Below, piece after piece: positions 28,789-35,427 of a stretch of DNA of 64,000 nt. The stretch's first letter is position 1, and the number at the start of each line of letters is the position of its first letter. The position numbers and the translations under genes are program-made. The notes beneath the pieces were generated by a model, which did not search any database, was not told where the DNA came from, and was given only the letters and a program-made list of their open reading frames with translations. Source of the stretch: Gammaproteobacteria bacterium (GTDB taxonomy: Bacteria > Pseudomonadota > Gammaproteobacteria > Burkholderiales > Sulfuricellaceae); assembly GCA_018824405.1 (NCBI GenBank), contig JAHJGO010000006.1, forward strand, positions 124,001 to 188,000, read 5' to 3'.

Positions 28789-29379
28789 CTAGTGGCCGAG
28801 AGGTGTACGCAAAACAAGAAACTGGACGAGGATGATAGTCAAATATATTGCAGCCGCAATACCTAGTGCTATAAGGAATTGTTCCGTACGGCGGACGGCA
28901 TTGCTCACCACTGGCTGAGGATACATGTTGATATTTTGTGCAACGCACTCTGCGCTCCGCACCGTTACTAGATTCGGAAGGTCAGAGTTGACAGAGAGGA
29001 CTTCGACTCCAAGAATTTCGTCGGGTGCGAGGCTATCAAATATAAGCACGTAACGCCGATCTGGTTCGGTGTGTTCTTCGTAATGCCGTACCGGCCACAG
29101 GTTTACGCACATGGGCTGCCAGTTAAAAACCAACTCAAGTTTTGTCGCGGATTCTCGGCCTGCGTTGCGAATGATGAAGGAATTTGTTTTTACGGTTTGA
29201 GTGGGTGAAATCTGAGTACCACTGGAATCTATCAGTGGTTGTTGAACCAAAAACGTGAATTGATGAGGAAGCGCCACAAATAGCTTGGCTTTGGCTTTGA
29301 AAATGCTATTGAGTACCCAGGCAATGAAGGGCACGATCAACGCTACGATCTCTTTTCCATATGATTCAATGAATGACAT
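28789..29379 (-). CDS. Integron cassette gene, membrane protein of unknown function
   Basis: The 196-residue product has a hydrophobic N-terminal segment (IVALIVPFIAWVLNSIF) and a C-terminal membrane helix (FLIALGIAAAIYLTIILVQFLV). The central about 120 residues are beta-rich (NSFIIRNAGRESATKLELVFNW), resembling an Ig-like or stress-sensing domain, and would face one side of the membrane. I do not recognise a named family. A ribosome-binding site (AAGGAA) precedes the ATG. It lies between two attC-like sites and reads in the same direction as the 106-residue gene, so it is the first cassette of the array. Confidence 0.72.
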   Translation of the reverse strand: MSFIESYGKEIVALIVPFIAWVLNSIFKAKAKLFVALPHQFTFLVQQPLIDSSGTQISPTQTVKTNSFIIRNAGRESATKLELVFNWQPMCVNLWPVRHYEEHTEPDRRYVLIFDSLAPDEILGVEVLSVNSDLPNLVTVRSAECVAQNINMYPQPVVSNAVRRTEQFLIALGIAAAIYLTIILVQFLVLRTPLGH

Positions 29380-29408
29380 ACAAGTTCCTTGGCTAAATCG
29401 GCTTCATG

Positions 29409-29480
29409 CGCTCTAACGTTTGATGTGAGGGGCCACCGGAGCAGCAAAGCTGGGGCTGGCGGACCCTCTCGACCGAGTTG
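29409..29480 (-). other. attC-like site beside the broken integrase
   Basis: On the minus strand it runs from CCCTAACAACTC to TCAAACGTTAGAGC. The ends CTAAC/GTTAG pair, and GAGAGGG pairs with CCCCTC. The inner part folds as an imperfect hairpin around AGCTTTGCT. TCAAACGTTAG is a familiar attC 3' end. It touches the N-terminal side of the intI relic, where an attI site would normally lie, suggesting attI and the integrase start were lost by deletion or recombination. Confidence 0.68.
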
Positions 29481-29498
29481 TTAGGGAACGACATTTTT

Positions 29499-29741
29499 CC
29501 AAGCTCACGGACAGAGCTGTCTTATGCACATTAGATTAAACGATATATTCTTTTTTGTGGCAAGCGTCACCCCAAGGATATGAGCGCTCCGGAAATAGAA
29601 TCCTTTCTTTCTGCATTGGCTACCGACCGCAATGTTTCTGCCAGCACCCAAAATCTTGCACTATCCTCTATATTGTTCTTGTACAAGGAAGTTTTGCTGA
29701 TTGACCTGCCCTGGCTGGATAATATTGTCTGCGCTAAGAAG
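29499..29741 (+). pseudogene. intI: Integron integrase fragment (intI)
   Basis: One frame encodes about 81 codons matching the N-terminal SAM-like domain of integron tyrosine recombinases: RTELSYAH, stop, IKRYILFCGKRHP, then EIESFLSALATDRNVSAST and LFLYKEVLLIDLPWLD. The TAG at 29532-29534 stands where integron integrases have Trp. Both the first about 20 residues and the whole catalytic domain (RHRY residues) are missing; after AKK at 29741 the frame is unrelated. The orientation, reading away from the cassettes, is that of a true integron. The remaining open frame to 29924 is not considered real. Confidence 0.8.
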
Positions 29742-29869
29742 CTACATGCCATAAAGCTGCAAGTCGTCAGAGGCCGCACCGGGTCGGATGCAGGCACCCA
29801 GACAGTGGTTATCATGCAAATTGAAATTGGCTTCCCAATGATTCGGGGGCGCCATTGCCTAGACAAGTG

Positions 29870-30391
29870 TTACCTAACAAGTCCGGCGCGGAATGTAATC
29901 GGTGCGCGCGGTGGTGTGGGTTGAATGAAGGCATCACCTGGGGCAGCTGGTGCAACTGGTGGCGCGACTGGTTGTGTGTCGGGTTGTGCGACTGAAAGTG
30001 TGTCGGGTTGTGCGACTGGTTGTGTGCAAAATAGCGTGCGTAAAACTGCGACAAGTTCGCCACGCGGTACGTCGCTGGCGCGGTTTACAATTAAGCGTAA
30101 CTCATCGTGACGGGCTATAAGCGCTTCAAAGTGCTGGCCAAGGTTAGCTAGCCTGCGTGTTTCCGGTGGTACTGCTGCCGGTACAGTCGGCGCGGGTGCG
30201 GGTGTGCTGGGTGCCGCAATGCTGGTTATGCTTTCGCCGGCGCGTGCGCGTGCTGCTAAATTTTTGAAGAAATCGGCGGAACCGGACGGCACGGTTGCGC
30301 GAACCTCAACAAACCCGGCGGCTTCGCGCTTTGCCCGAAACCGCGCATTTCTCGCGGCGATGCTCGCCTGTATTTGCTCTAGGGTTTTCAT
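29870..30391 (-). CDS. Element protein with Pro/Ala/Thr-rich tail (paralogue 1)
   Basis: About 173 residues, family unknown. The N-terminal about 60 residues (MKTLEQIQ, IAARNARFRAKREAAGFVEVR, FFKNLAARAR) match the start of the next gene closely and could be a small DNA-binding fold: one strand then helices, as in ribbon-helix-helix proteins. That is inference. The rest is low-complexity, with a VAQPDTxxVAQPDTQPVA repeat mirrored by tandem DNA repeats at about 29985-30030. I start at the ATG at 30391, preceded by AGGAGC; the frame is open 117 bases upstream but without a better site. An ACCTAAC at 29872-29878 at its stop resembles a lone integron core site. Confidence 0.65.
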   Translation of the reverse strand: MKTLEQIQASIAARNARFRAKREAAGFVEVRATVPSGSADFFKNLAARARAGESITSIAAPSTPAPAPTVPAAVPPETRRLANLGQHFEALIARHDELRLIVNRASDVPRGELVAVLRTLFCTQPVAQPDTLSVAQPDTQPVAPPVAPAAPGDAFIQPTPPRAPITFRAGLVR

Positions 30392-30514
30392 ACTTGCTCC
30401 TGTTTTTGTGGGTATGCAACATATAGCGAACGGCAACGCGCGAACGCTCGCAAGCCACAAGCAAACATCGCGCAAACTACTCGCAAGTATTGTGCAAACT
30501 ACTTGCAAGCCGAA

Positions 30515-30940
30515 TTAACCTGCATTTTGTGCTGCTGCGGCTGCGGCTGCGGCGGCGGCTGCTTCGGCTTCGGCTTTTACGGCTCTTTCTGCTCCCGCCC
30601 GCACTGTTGACATCCACGCCGGTTCACCCGGCACTGCTGTCATCCAGGCCGGCTTGCCACTGGCGGGTGCTGCTGGTGCTGCTGGTGCTGCTGGTGGCAG
30701 TGGCGCCGGTGCTGGCGCTGGCTGCGGTGCTTGCGGTACGTTAAGCATGCGCGCCAGGGTAACGTCCAGTGCTGCTGCGCCGGGCTCCCGCAAGCGTGCA
30801 ACAAGTTCTTTTATGAACGCTGCTGCTTCGAGGGTCGGGGCGGTCACCCTTACGTCCACAAAGCCCTTGCTCGCCTGCTTGGCCCGGCTTCGTGCTTTTC
30901 TCGCCGCTGCTGTTTCCCGCATTTGCTCTGCTGTTTTCAT
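30515..30940 (-). CDS. Element protein with Pro/Ala-rich tail (paralogue 2)
   Basis: About 141 residues. The N-terminus (MKTAEQMRETAAARKARSRAKQ, then GFVDVRVTAP and AAFIKELVARLR) aligns without gaps to paralogue 1 downstream, indicating duplication within the element. The middle is PAPAPAPLPPAAPAAPAAP, and the end is a run of alanines (12 in a row) before QNAG. Such tails suggest a flexible linker rather than a catalytic domain. GGAGC precedes the ATG at 30940. It is transcribed from beyond the structured segment, toward paralogue 1. Function is unknown; a DNA-binding regulator or accessory replication protein is possible. Confidence 0.62.
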   Translation of the reverse strand: MKTAEQMRETAAARKARSRAKQASKGFVDVRVTAPTLEAAAFIKELVARLREPGAAALDVTLARMLNVPQAPQPAPAPAPLPPAAPAAPAAPASGKPAWMTAVPGEPAWMSTVRAGAERAVKAEAEAAAAAAAAAAAQNAG

Positions 30941-31017
30941 AAAAGTTTGCTCCGACAGTTGATATACACGTATAGCAACCACACCCTAACGAAGCCCCGC
31001 GCATTACCCCGCGCATC

Positions 31018-31050
31018 GTGACGCACCGGGACGCACAACATGACGCACCA
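31018..31050 (+). repeat. Short GACGCAC direct repeats
   Basis: GACGCAC occurs at 31020-31026, 31030-31036 and 31042-31048, about one DNA turn apart. It lies about 80 bases upstream of the paralogue 2 start, so it could be an operator or a small iteron set. Confidence 0.4.
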
Positions 31051-31076
31051 CGGGGCGGCGAAGTGTGTTTTTGCCC

Positions 31077-31211
31077 TTAAAGGCTTATTCCGCGGGGTTT
31101 GCGAAGCGAAAACCCGGAATAAGGCCCACGCCCGGCAGGGCGTGTGCGGTCGGAGGCGATAGCCGACGATGCGGGCCGGTTGCGAAGCAAGCCGGCTGCA
31201 AGCGCCTTTAA
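31077..31211. other. Four-hairpin structured segment closed by an outer stem
   Basis: TTAAAGGC (31077-31084) pairs perfectly with GCCTTTAA (31204-31211) and encloses four hairpins. They are CTTATTCCG with CGGAATAAG (31084-31123), CACGCCC with GGGCGTG (31127-31144), GTCGG with CCGAC (31149-31167), and GCCGGTTGC with GCAAGCCGGC (31175-31196). Two of the loops read GCGAAGC, known as an exceptionally stable DNA mini-hairpin. No open frame covers it. It could be a structured RNA of either strand, or a single-strand DNA structure such as a replication start. The rest of the 30941-31361 gap holds the GACGCAC repeats and one C-rich repeat. Confidence 0.7.
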
Positions 31212-31283
31212 AAGCTTTTGAACTTGGCTTTTGACGTTAAAGGAGGTGATGCCAAGCAGGTACGCCTGGCACGCCGGATTTGA

Positions 31284-31320
31284 ATTACACACCCCCCCGA
31301 TTGGGGATTTAAGGGCAAAG
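31284..31320 (+). repeat. C-rich dispersed repeat, copy A
   Basis: ACACACCCCCCCGATTGGGG followed by ATTTAAGGGCAAAG. It is related to copy B at 33157-33189 (same strand) and to inverted copies C (33330-33366) and D (33373-33404). Copies A and B/C/D lie on opposite sides of the helicase gene. Each can form a small C/G stem. Confidence 0.65.
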
Positions 31321-31361
31321 AAAAGGCGGCTCGCTGGCCGCCGTTGGTGCAGGCTGGGATG

Positions 31362-32687
31362 TCAAATAAGTGGTTTTTGTGGGTCGGGTTCTCGAGGGAT
31401 AATTCCCGCAGCCAGATTGCATACATACACCCGCGCAGCCCCGATGTGAGCACGGCCAATAGTGACGTCCGGATGCTCAGTTTGCACACGCGGCCAGAAC
31501 CGGGGCATAGCTAGCGGACTCATACCATTGTCGCGGCACCACGCGACGTACTCGGCGTAAACATCAGCTTTGGGCATTTTCATATCAGGCACAACGGCCA
31601 TATCAGCATCTTTGAACCATGCAGCAACTGAGTTGCTTTCCAGCTGGCCAGCTTGCTTCGCTGCCAGCACAGACTCTGGCACTTCTCGGTCGAAATAACC
31701 ACGAGTCAGCAATCCCAGCAGACCCGCAAGCGCCCAATTCAAGATACCATGCAGCTCTTCGGCGATAAGAATGTCAGCAAGGCCAGCGATGCTTTCAGAC
31801 TGCGCGATAGTCGTGTCGAAGGGTATTACATCCCAGCGCCGCCAGAATCCATGGGACTGGTCTGCGATGGCGGGAATGTGGTTAGCCAGCACAATCCATT
31901 TTCCCTGGATACGCACACTTAATGGGTCGCGATATTTCCGGTCAATCTGAATGGTTTCACCAGCAATAAGTGTTTTAATCGCTTGCTCATCTATCCCCCG
32001 CTTTGGCGCTTCATCACAATATATGAGGGAAGCACCGACCATGCCGGACAGTGCAAAGCCCTCCAGGCGGTCAAGTTGAACCGCTGCAACTTTACTGTGC
32101 AAAGCTTGAACGACGTTAGCCAAAACACCCTTTCCATTCATCCCGCCGCCGATCCACAACTGCGCGAGCTGGTGTCGGGCGTCATGAATGAGAGAATAAC
32201 CGACGTACTCTTGTACGCGTTTCTGGACGGCTTTGTCCGGCAGGATTTTGTCCAGGAATTTCTGAAACTGTACGGGGTCCGACGCATCTGGCATGTAGTC
32301 ACATTTAATGCAGTGCTGCAGGCCTTCTGCGGGGTCGTGGGGGGTCAGTACGGGGTAGCCCGTACCGTCTAAGCGCAGGTATCCATTCTGCAGTGGTAAA
32401 ATTACGCGGTCGCGACGGGGCTCAACTAGTTTGTTCGCCCACAGCACTGCAGCACGATGTGCTGATTTAGCGTTTGCAGGCGTCGCATGGTTTGAATCAT
32501 GTCGCACAAGCCACTTTAGCGCGTTAGCTTCGCCCTGGTTATCCTCAACCGGTGCCCAGTGCGTCCCAGTCCATGACCACAAGACACTCAAGTCGCTGGC
32601 GTGTTTTGCGGGGTCAGCAAACCCGGCAGCGTATTCCATCGGACGAAACGGCTTGGCTTTTTCTTTTACGGTCGCGATTTCGCTCAT
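31362..32687 (-). CDS. D5/P4-type replicative helicase (phage/plasmid primase family)
   Basis: The 441-residue protein matches the superfamily-3 helicases encoded by phage P4-like and plasmid elements. Marks: the D5_N-like region (LQHCIKCDYMPDASDP, then FQKFLDKILPD and QEYVGYSLIHD), Walker A in WIGGGMNGKGVLANVV, Walker B-like SLIYCDEAPKRG, and the sensor segment KWIVLANHIPAI with an arginine in WRRWDVIPFD. The primase or zinc-finger half of longer relatives is absent. It should unwind the element origin after excision. Its ATG overlaps the stop of the upstream ribbon-helix-helix gene (ATGA), so the two are translated together. Confidence 0.85.
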   Translation of the reverse strand: MSEIATVKEKAKPFRPMEYAAGFADPAKHASDLSVLWSWTGTHWAPVEDNQGEANALKWLVRHDSNHATPANAKSAHRAAVLWANKLVEPRRDRVILPLQNGYLRLDGTGYPVLTPHDPAEGLQHCIKCDYMPDASDPVQFQKFLDKILPDKAVQKRVQEYVGYSLIHDARHQLAQLWIGGGMNGKGVLANVVQALHSKVAAVQLDRLEGFALSGMVGASLIYCDEAPKRGIDEQAIKTLIAGETIQIDRKYRDPLSVRIQGKWIVLANHIPAIADQSHGFWRRWDVIPFDTTIAQSESIAGLADILIAEELHGILNWALAGLLGLLTRGYFDREVPESVLAAKQAGQLESNSVAAWFKDADMAVVPDMKMPKADVYAEYVAWCRDNGMSPLAMPRFWPRVQTEHPDVTIGRAHIGAARVYVCNLAAGIIPREPDPQKPLI

Positions 32688-32848
32688 TTTGCACCTCGCG
32701 CAGCGGTGATAACATAATCACGGATGGCGGCGCGAAGCACCAAGCTAGCGGTCTGTGCGTTTTGCGCTAGCGCTAGGTTAAACTGGGCTAGCAGTTCCGG
32801 GGGGAGCCGCAGTATGAGAGTAGCGGTCATGGTTTTTTTGCGAGGCAT
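32684..32848 (-). CDS. Small ribbon-helix-helix (CopG/Arc-like) protein
   Basis: A 54-residue protein, MPRKKTMTATLILRLPPELL and onward, with the ribbon-helix-helix pattern: basic start, a beta strand (TATLILRLP), then two helices (ELLAQFNLALAQN and TASLVLRAAIRDYVI). Such proteins bind operators as dimers and control plasmid copy number. The stop overlaps the helicase start by four bases (ATGA). It lies next to the repeat-rich region at 32849-33492, a likely place for its operator. It is too short for most automatic gene calls. Confidence 0.75.
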   Translation of the reverse strand: MPRKKTMTATLILRLPPELLAQFNLALAQNAQTASLVLRAAIRDYVITAARGAK

Positions 32849-33492
32849 CGTCAGCACCTTTTTACGTTTCGATACTACGTATAGCTAGTGCTATGCGACG
32901 AAGGCCGGTTTATTTGCATAAAACAAGCAAAAAAAGTTACCGGTTGCTGGAGACGATGTGCAAAATATGTACTTGGGCTGGGCAAATGGGCTGAGCTCCA
33001 GGATTAGCTGGCCCGCGGGAAGCCAGCAACGACGGGGCCCGGCCTGGGTGGCCTGGGTGGCCTGGGCTATTTCGTAAAACAATTTTTTCTGTTGTTGATA
33101 CGGCTTCTGTTTTATTTACTACTATCGCGCGCGAAAGTAGGTATATATCTATACAAGTGCACACCCCCCCGAATGGGTGTTTAAAGACATTTCACTACTA
33201 AAACCGTGGAGTCAAAAAAAGAGTTTTGGTTTTTACCCAGGACACCCAGGCCGCCCAGTCACTGCAAGCACTGGCGCGGCTCTCCGATTGCCTAGTCTGT
33301 CACTTGCCCAGCCCACTTGCCCAGCCCACTTGCCGTTAAATCCCCCTCTGGGGGGTGGTGCAATTGTTTTACTCTCCCCTTACCGGGGGGGGTGTGCAAT
33401 TTTATTTTTCCAAGGGGGGGTGGTGTCTCGACAAAGTGCGGGCGTGCGTAATCCGCTAGATTTAGGGTTTGTGATTTCGTAACGTCATTACG
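32849..33492. other. Repeat-rich non-coding region, candidate origin and control region
   Basis: No convincing gene lies here. It holds GGCCTGGGTG tandem repeats (33049-33068); CCCACTTGCCCAG repeats (about 33297-33335); CCCAGG-type inverses of the first set (33237-33262); an AT-rich stretch with TATATATCTATAC (33142-33155); and C-rich repeats B (33157-33189), C (33330-33366, inverted), D (33373-33404, inverted) and a partial E (33407-33428). It separates the helicase operon from the recombinase, both minus strand. Iteron-like repeats beside a D5 helicase are typical of plasmid and satellite origins; origin function is inference. Confidence 0.6.
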
Positions 33493-35148
33493 TTACGCGT
33501 TCGATTTATGCAGGGGTGTGCGTAGCGGTGGCATGTCCGCCAGGCCGGGTTGTAGCAGTTTATTACTGCCATCCGTCTGTGTTTGCACAAATCGTGATTT
33601 ATCCCCGGTGCGCTTTGGAGGGAGATGTACGGTCACTGCTTCGTTGTGGCCTCTGAACTGAATCACCGCCGCTTCGTAGGGAAATAACCAAATGGCTTGT
33701 ACTGCTTGCCGCAGTCGCGCGTTAAAATCCGCCCTAACTCGCGCAGCGTCTTCGCCCCGCTCATACAGTACGGTTAGCACTTTATCCGCCATAGCGTCGT
33801 TCAGGGGATTAAACGCTGTTGCCGCCGCTCGATGCTCTAGCGCATCCGCTTCAGCCGCTACAGCTTTGCGCTGTTCCGCCAGCTCCTGACTTTTTTTGAT
33901 AAACGCGGGCATTGCACCGCCAGTAGCCGTGACAATATCGGCTATTCGTTCCGCCGCCGCATCAAGCTCTGCCAGTCGGTTTCTCGCCACTAAAAGCGCG
34001 CTACCCGCCGCCGCTGTTTCGTCGGACATGTGGGATGCTGCAAGCATACATACAGTGGACACAATCGGGGCATCAGCGCTACGCACCGCACAACTTGGGC
34101 AGCGGGTTTTACCAGGCAAAGCATCCCCGCAAATCAGCGAACCCGATACACGCTCACCCCTTGCCTCAACTTTGCGCTGCATTGACGCCCCGCAATGCCC
34201 ACAAAACAAGCGCCCGGCAAAAATGTTGTAATACCAGCGGTCACGCCGCCCTGGGGACGTTCTACGCTCTGTAACCGCAGCTCTGGCTCTGTGCCATAGT
34301 TCATCATCGACAATGCGCGGGTAGTAGTCCGGGATTGCGTCACCTACCAGCTCACCCTCCCAATGATTTGAGTGCTGCTCGTGCCCTCGTCGTCGGTGTG
34401 TATGCTCGCCTAATACCTGCCGACTCCTAAGCAGCTGTCCGGGTAGGCGTGAGTGCCAGCCTTTTGACTGCTCCGCAATACGGGTAGGTACGGGCCATTT
34501 CTCTGAGTTCGCTATACGTGCAATTTGTTTTGAACCATGTCCGCTCGCAGCAAGCTCAAATACTTTAACAACAACTGCGGCCAGCTCCGGGATAACAATC
34601 CAAGCTGATGTTTTGTTTTCACGCCTCAACCATCCGGGTGCACTACCAAAGATTTTAGAACTGCCTATTTTCCTGTGTTCTTCGAACACTTCACGGACGC
34701 GCTTAGCTTTTGCTTCACTTTCTTCATTAGCGCGTGAAAACGTTAAAACCGATGAAATAAATTGCCGACTGTCTTTAATTGTTTCTTGTGACCAGCGCTG
34801 TCTATCTTGAAGCGTAACTATTTCAACACCAGCTGCGAGCAAATCCAGCATCAGCGGTATCGCGAAGGTTAAGCCGCCCCGCGAAAGCCTGTCGAGGTTT
34901 TCGATTAACAATACGGTGCCCGCGGGTAGCACTCGCTCCCGCGCCATGTGTAGCAACTTGCTTAGCGCGCCGACCCGAGCGTTTCTACCCGTCCACCCGC
35001 TAACACCCGCATCGTGCAAGTGCAGTGAATTGTCCAGTGTTGTGCCATTTTGAACACACCATTTCTCGGCAGCTTCTAGCTGCCGCCGCAGGGAATCACC
35101 GTGCGCTTGTTTGCCCGTTGAAAACCGAGTGTAAGATATTACAAACAT
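33493..35148 (-). CDS. Large serine recombinase (element integrase)
   Basis: The 551-residue protein inserts and excises the element. The resolvase domain starts MFVISYTRFSTGKQ, with catalytic Ser10 in the Y-x-R-x-S motif; ENLDRLSRG carries active-site arginines. A recombinase domain follows (about 160-270), then a zinc ribbon with four cysteines (FCGHCG and RCPSC), then a coiled coil (about 390-450) of the type that controls directionality. I use the ATG at 35148, because the longer open frame crosses attR into antisense radC and cannot have existed in the free element. The gene starts 48 bases from the crossover core. Confidence 0.93.
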   Translation of the reverse strand: MFVISYTRFSTGKQAHGDSLRRQLEAAEKWCVQNGTTLDNSLHLHDAGVSGWTGRNARVGALSKLLHMARERVLPAGTVLLIENLDRLSRGGLTFAIPLMLDLLAAGVEIVTLQDRQRWSQETIKDSRQFISSVLTFSRANEESEAKAKRVREVFEEHRKIGSSKIFGSAPGWLRRENKTSAWIVIPELAAVVVKVFELAASGHGSKQIARIANSEKWPVPTRIAEQSKGWHSRLPGQLLRSRQVLGEHTHRRRGHEQHSNHWEGELVGDAIPDYYPRIVDDELWHRARAAVTERRTSPGRRDRWYYNIFAGRLFCGHCGASMQRKVEARGERVSGSLICGDALPGKTRCPSCAVRSADAPIVSTVCMLAASHMSDETAAAGSALLVARNRLAELDAAAERIADIVTATGGAMPAFIKKSQELAEQRKAVAAEADALEHRAAATAFNPLNDAMADKVLTVLYERGEDAARVRADFNARLRQAVQAIWLFPYEAAVIQFRGHNEAVTVHLPPKRTGDKSRFVQTQTDGSNKLLQPGLADMPPLRTPLHKSNA

Positions 35149-35154
35149 ATTTAA

Positions 35155-35215
35155 TTTAGGGTGAACATGATATACCGCAATTATGGCACACTCATCCAGA
35201 CCAGCGTCTATCCGC
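35155..35215. other. attR, right recombination junction
   Basis: Element DNA ends with GTGAAC (35161-35166), ACCGCAATTA (35174-35183) and ACACTCAT (35188-35195), then the shared CCAGA (35196-35200), then radC. The three blocks are inverses of GTTCAC, TAATTGCGGT and ATGAGTGT at attL. A reconstructed attP is therefore a roughly 80-base imperfect palindrome; spacing of the outermost blocks differs (7 against 15 bases). Confidence 0.85.
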
Positions 35216-35427
35216 GTGAAATTCTGAAGCGGGCGTTGCACCACAATGCGGCGGGAGTTATTTTCGCCCATAACCATCCATCAGGCGTGGCCGAGCCAAG
35301 CAACGCCGACCAGATTCTCACCCAGACCTTGAAAAACGCCTTATCGATCATAGATACACGCGTTATGGATCATTTTATTATCGGTAGCGGCACGGTGTTG
35401 TCGTTCGCTGAACGAGGTTTATTGTGA
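35201..35427 (+). pseudogene. radC: radC, 3' part, downstream of the mobile element
   Basis: Encodes the last 75 residues of RadC, from [19 protein letters not shown] through the JAMM metal motif [14 protein letters not shown] to the normal C-terminus FAERGLL. The frame stays open leftwards into the element, where GTG at 35161 or ATG at 35167 could serve as a start, giving an 86-88-residue hybrid. Whether it is translated is unknown. Its stop overlaps the GTG of the quinone reductase gene (GTGA), so in the unsplit state the two genes were coupled. Confidence 0.92.

Larger units (their letters stand above)
28130..35200. mobile_element. 7.07-kb serine-recombinase integrative element in radC
   Basis: The ends are defined by a shared CCAGA at 28130-28134 and 35196-35200 and by restoration of radC when the outside flanks are joined. 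Contents, left to right: attL, two integron cassettes with attC-like sites, a broken intI, two paralogous Pro/Ala-rich proteins (minus strand), a four-hairpin structured segment, a D5-type helicase with an overlapping ribbon-helix-helix gene, a repeat-rich origin-like region, and a large serine recombinase ending at attR. No capsid, portal, relaxase or type IV secretion gene is present. The coding genes are almost all on the minus strand. The replication-type helicase and repeats suggest it can replicate after excision. Confidence 0.9.

Noticed and set aside
29742-29924. Continuation of the open frame after the intI fragment
   Set aside because: Beyond AKK at 29741 the residues no longer match integron integrases, and the frame runs antisense into the next minus-strand gene. 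Treated as chance readthrough.
30490-30962. Leu/Arg- and Gly/Ala-rich plus-strand frames
   Set aside because: They are shadows of the repetitive GCT/GCG codons of the Ala/Pro-rich element protein on the minus strand.
32995-33336. CRISPR-like short repeats
   Set aside because: The repeats are tandem, without unique spacers of constant length, and no cas gene is present. They fit iteron-like or slippage repeats better.
33177-33482. 101-codon frame in the origin-like region
   Set aside because: It is composed of the C-rich and CCCACTTGCC repeats, has no ribosome-binding site, and its product is low-complexity.
35149-35277. 43 extra N-terminal residues in the longest recombinase frame
   Set aside because: They are antisense to radC across attR and could not exist in the free element. 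The resolvase domain begins with the ATG at 35148.
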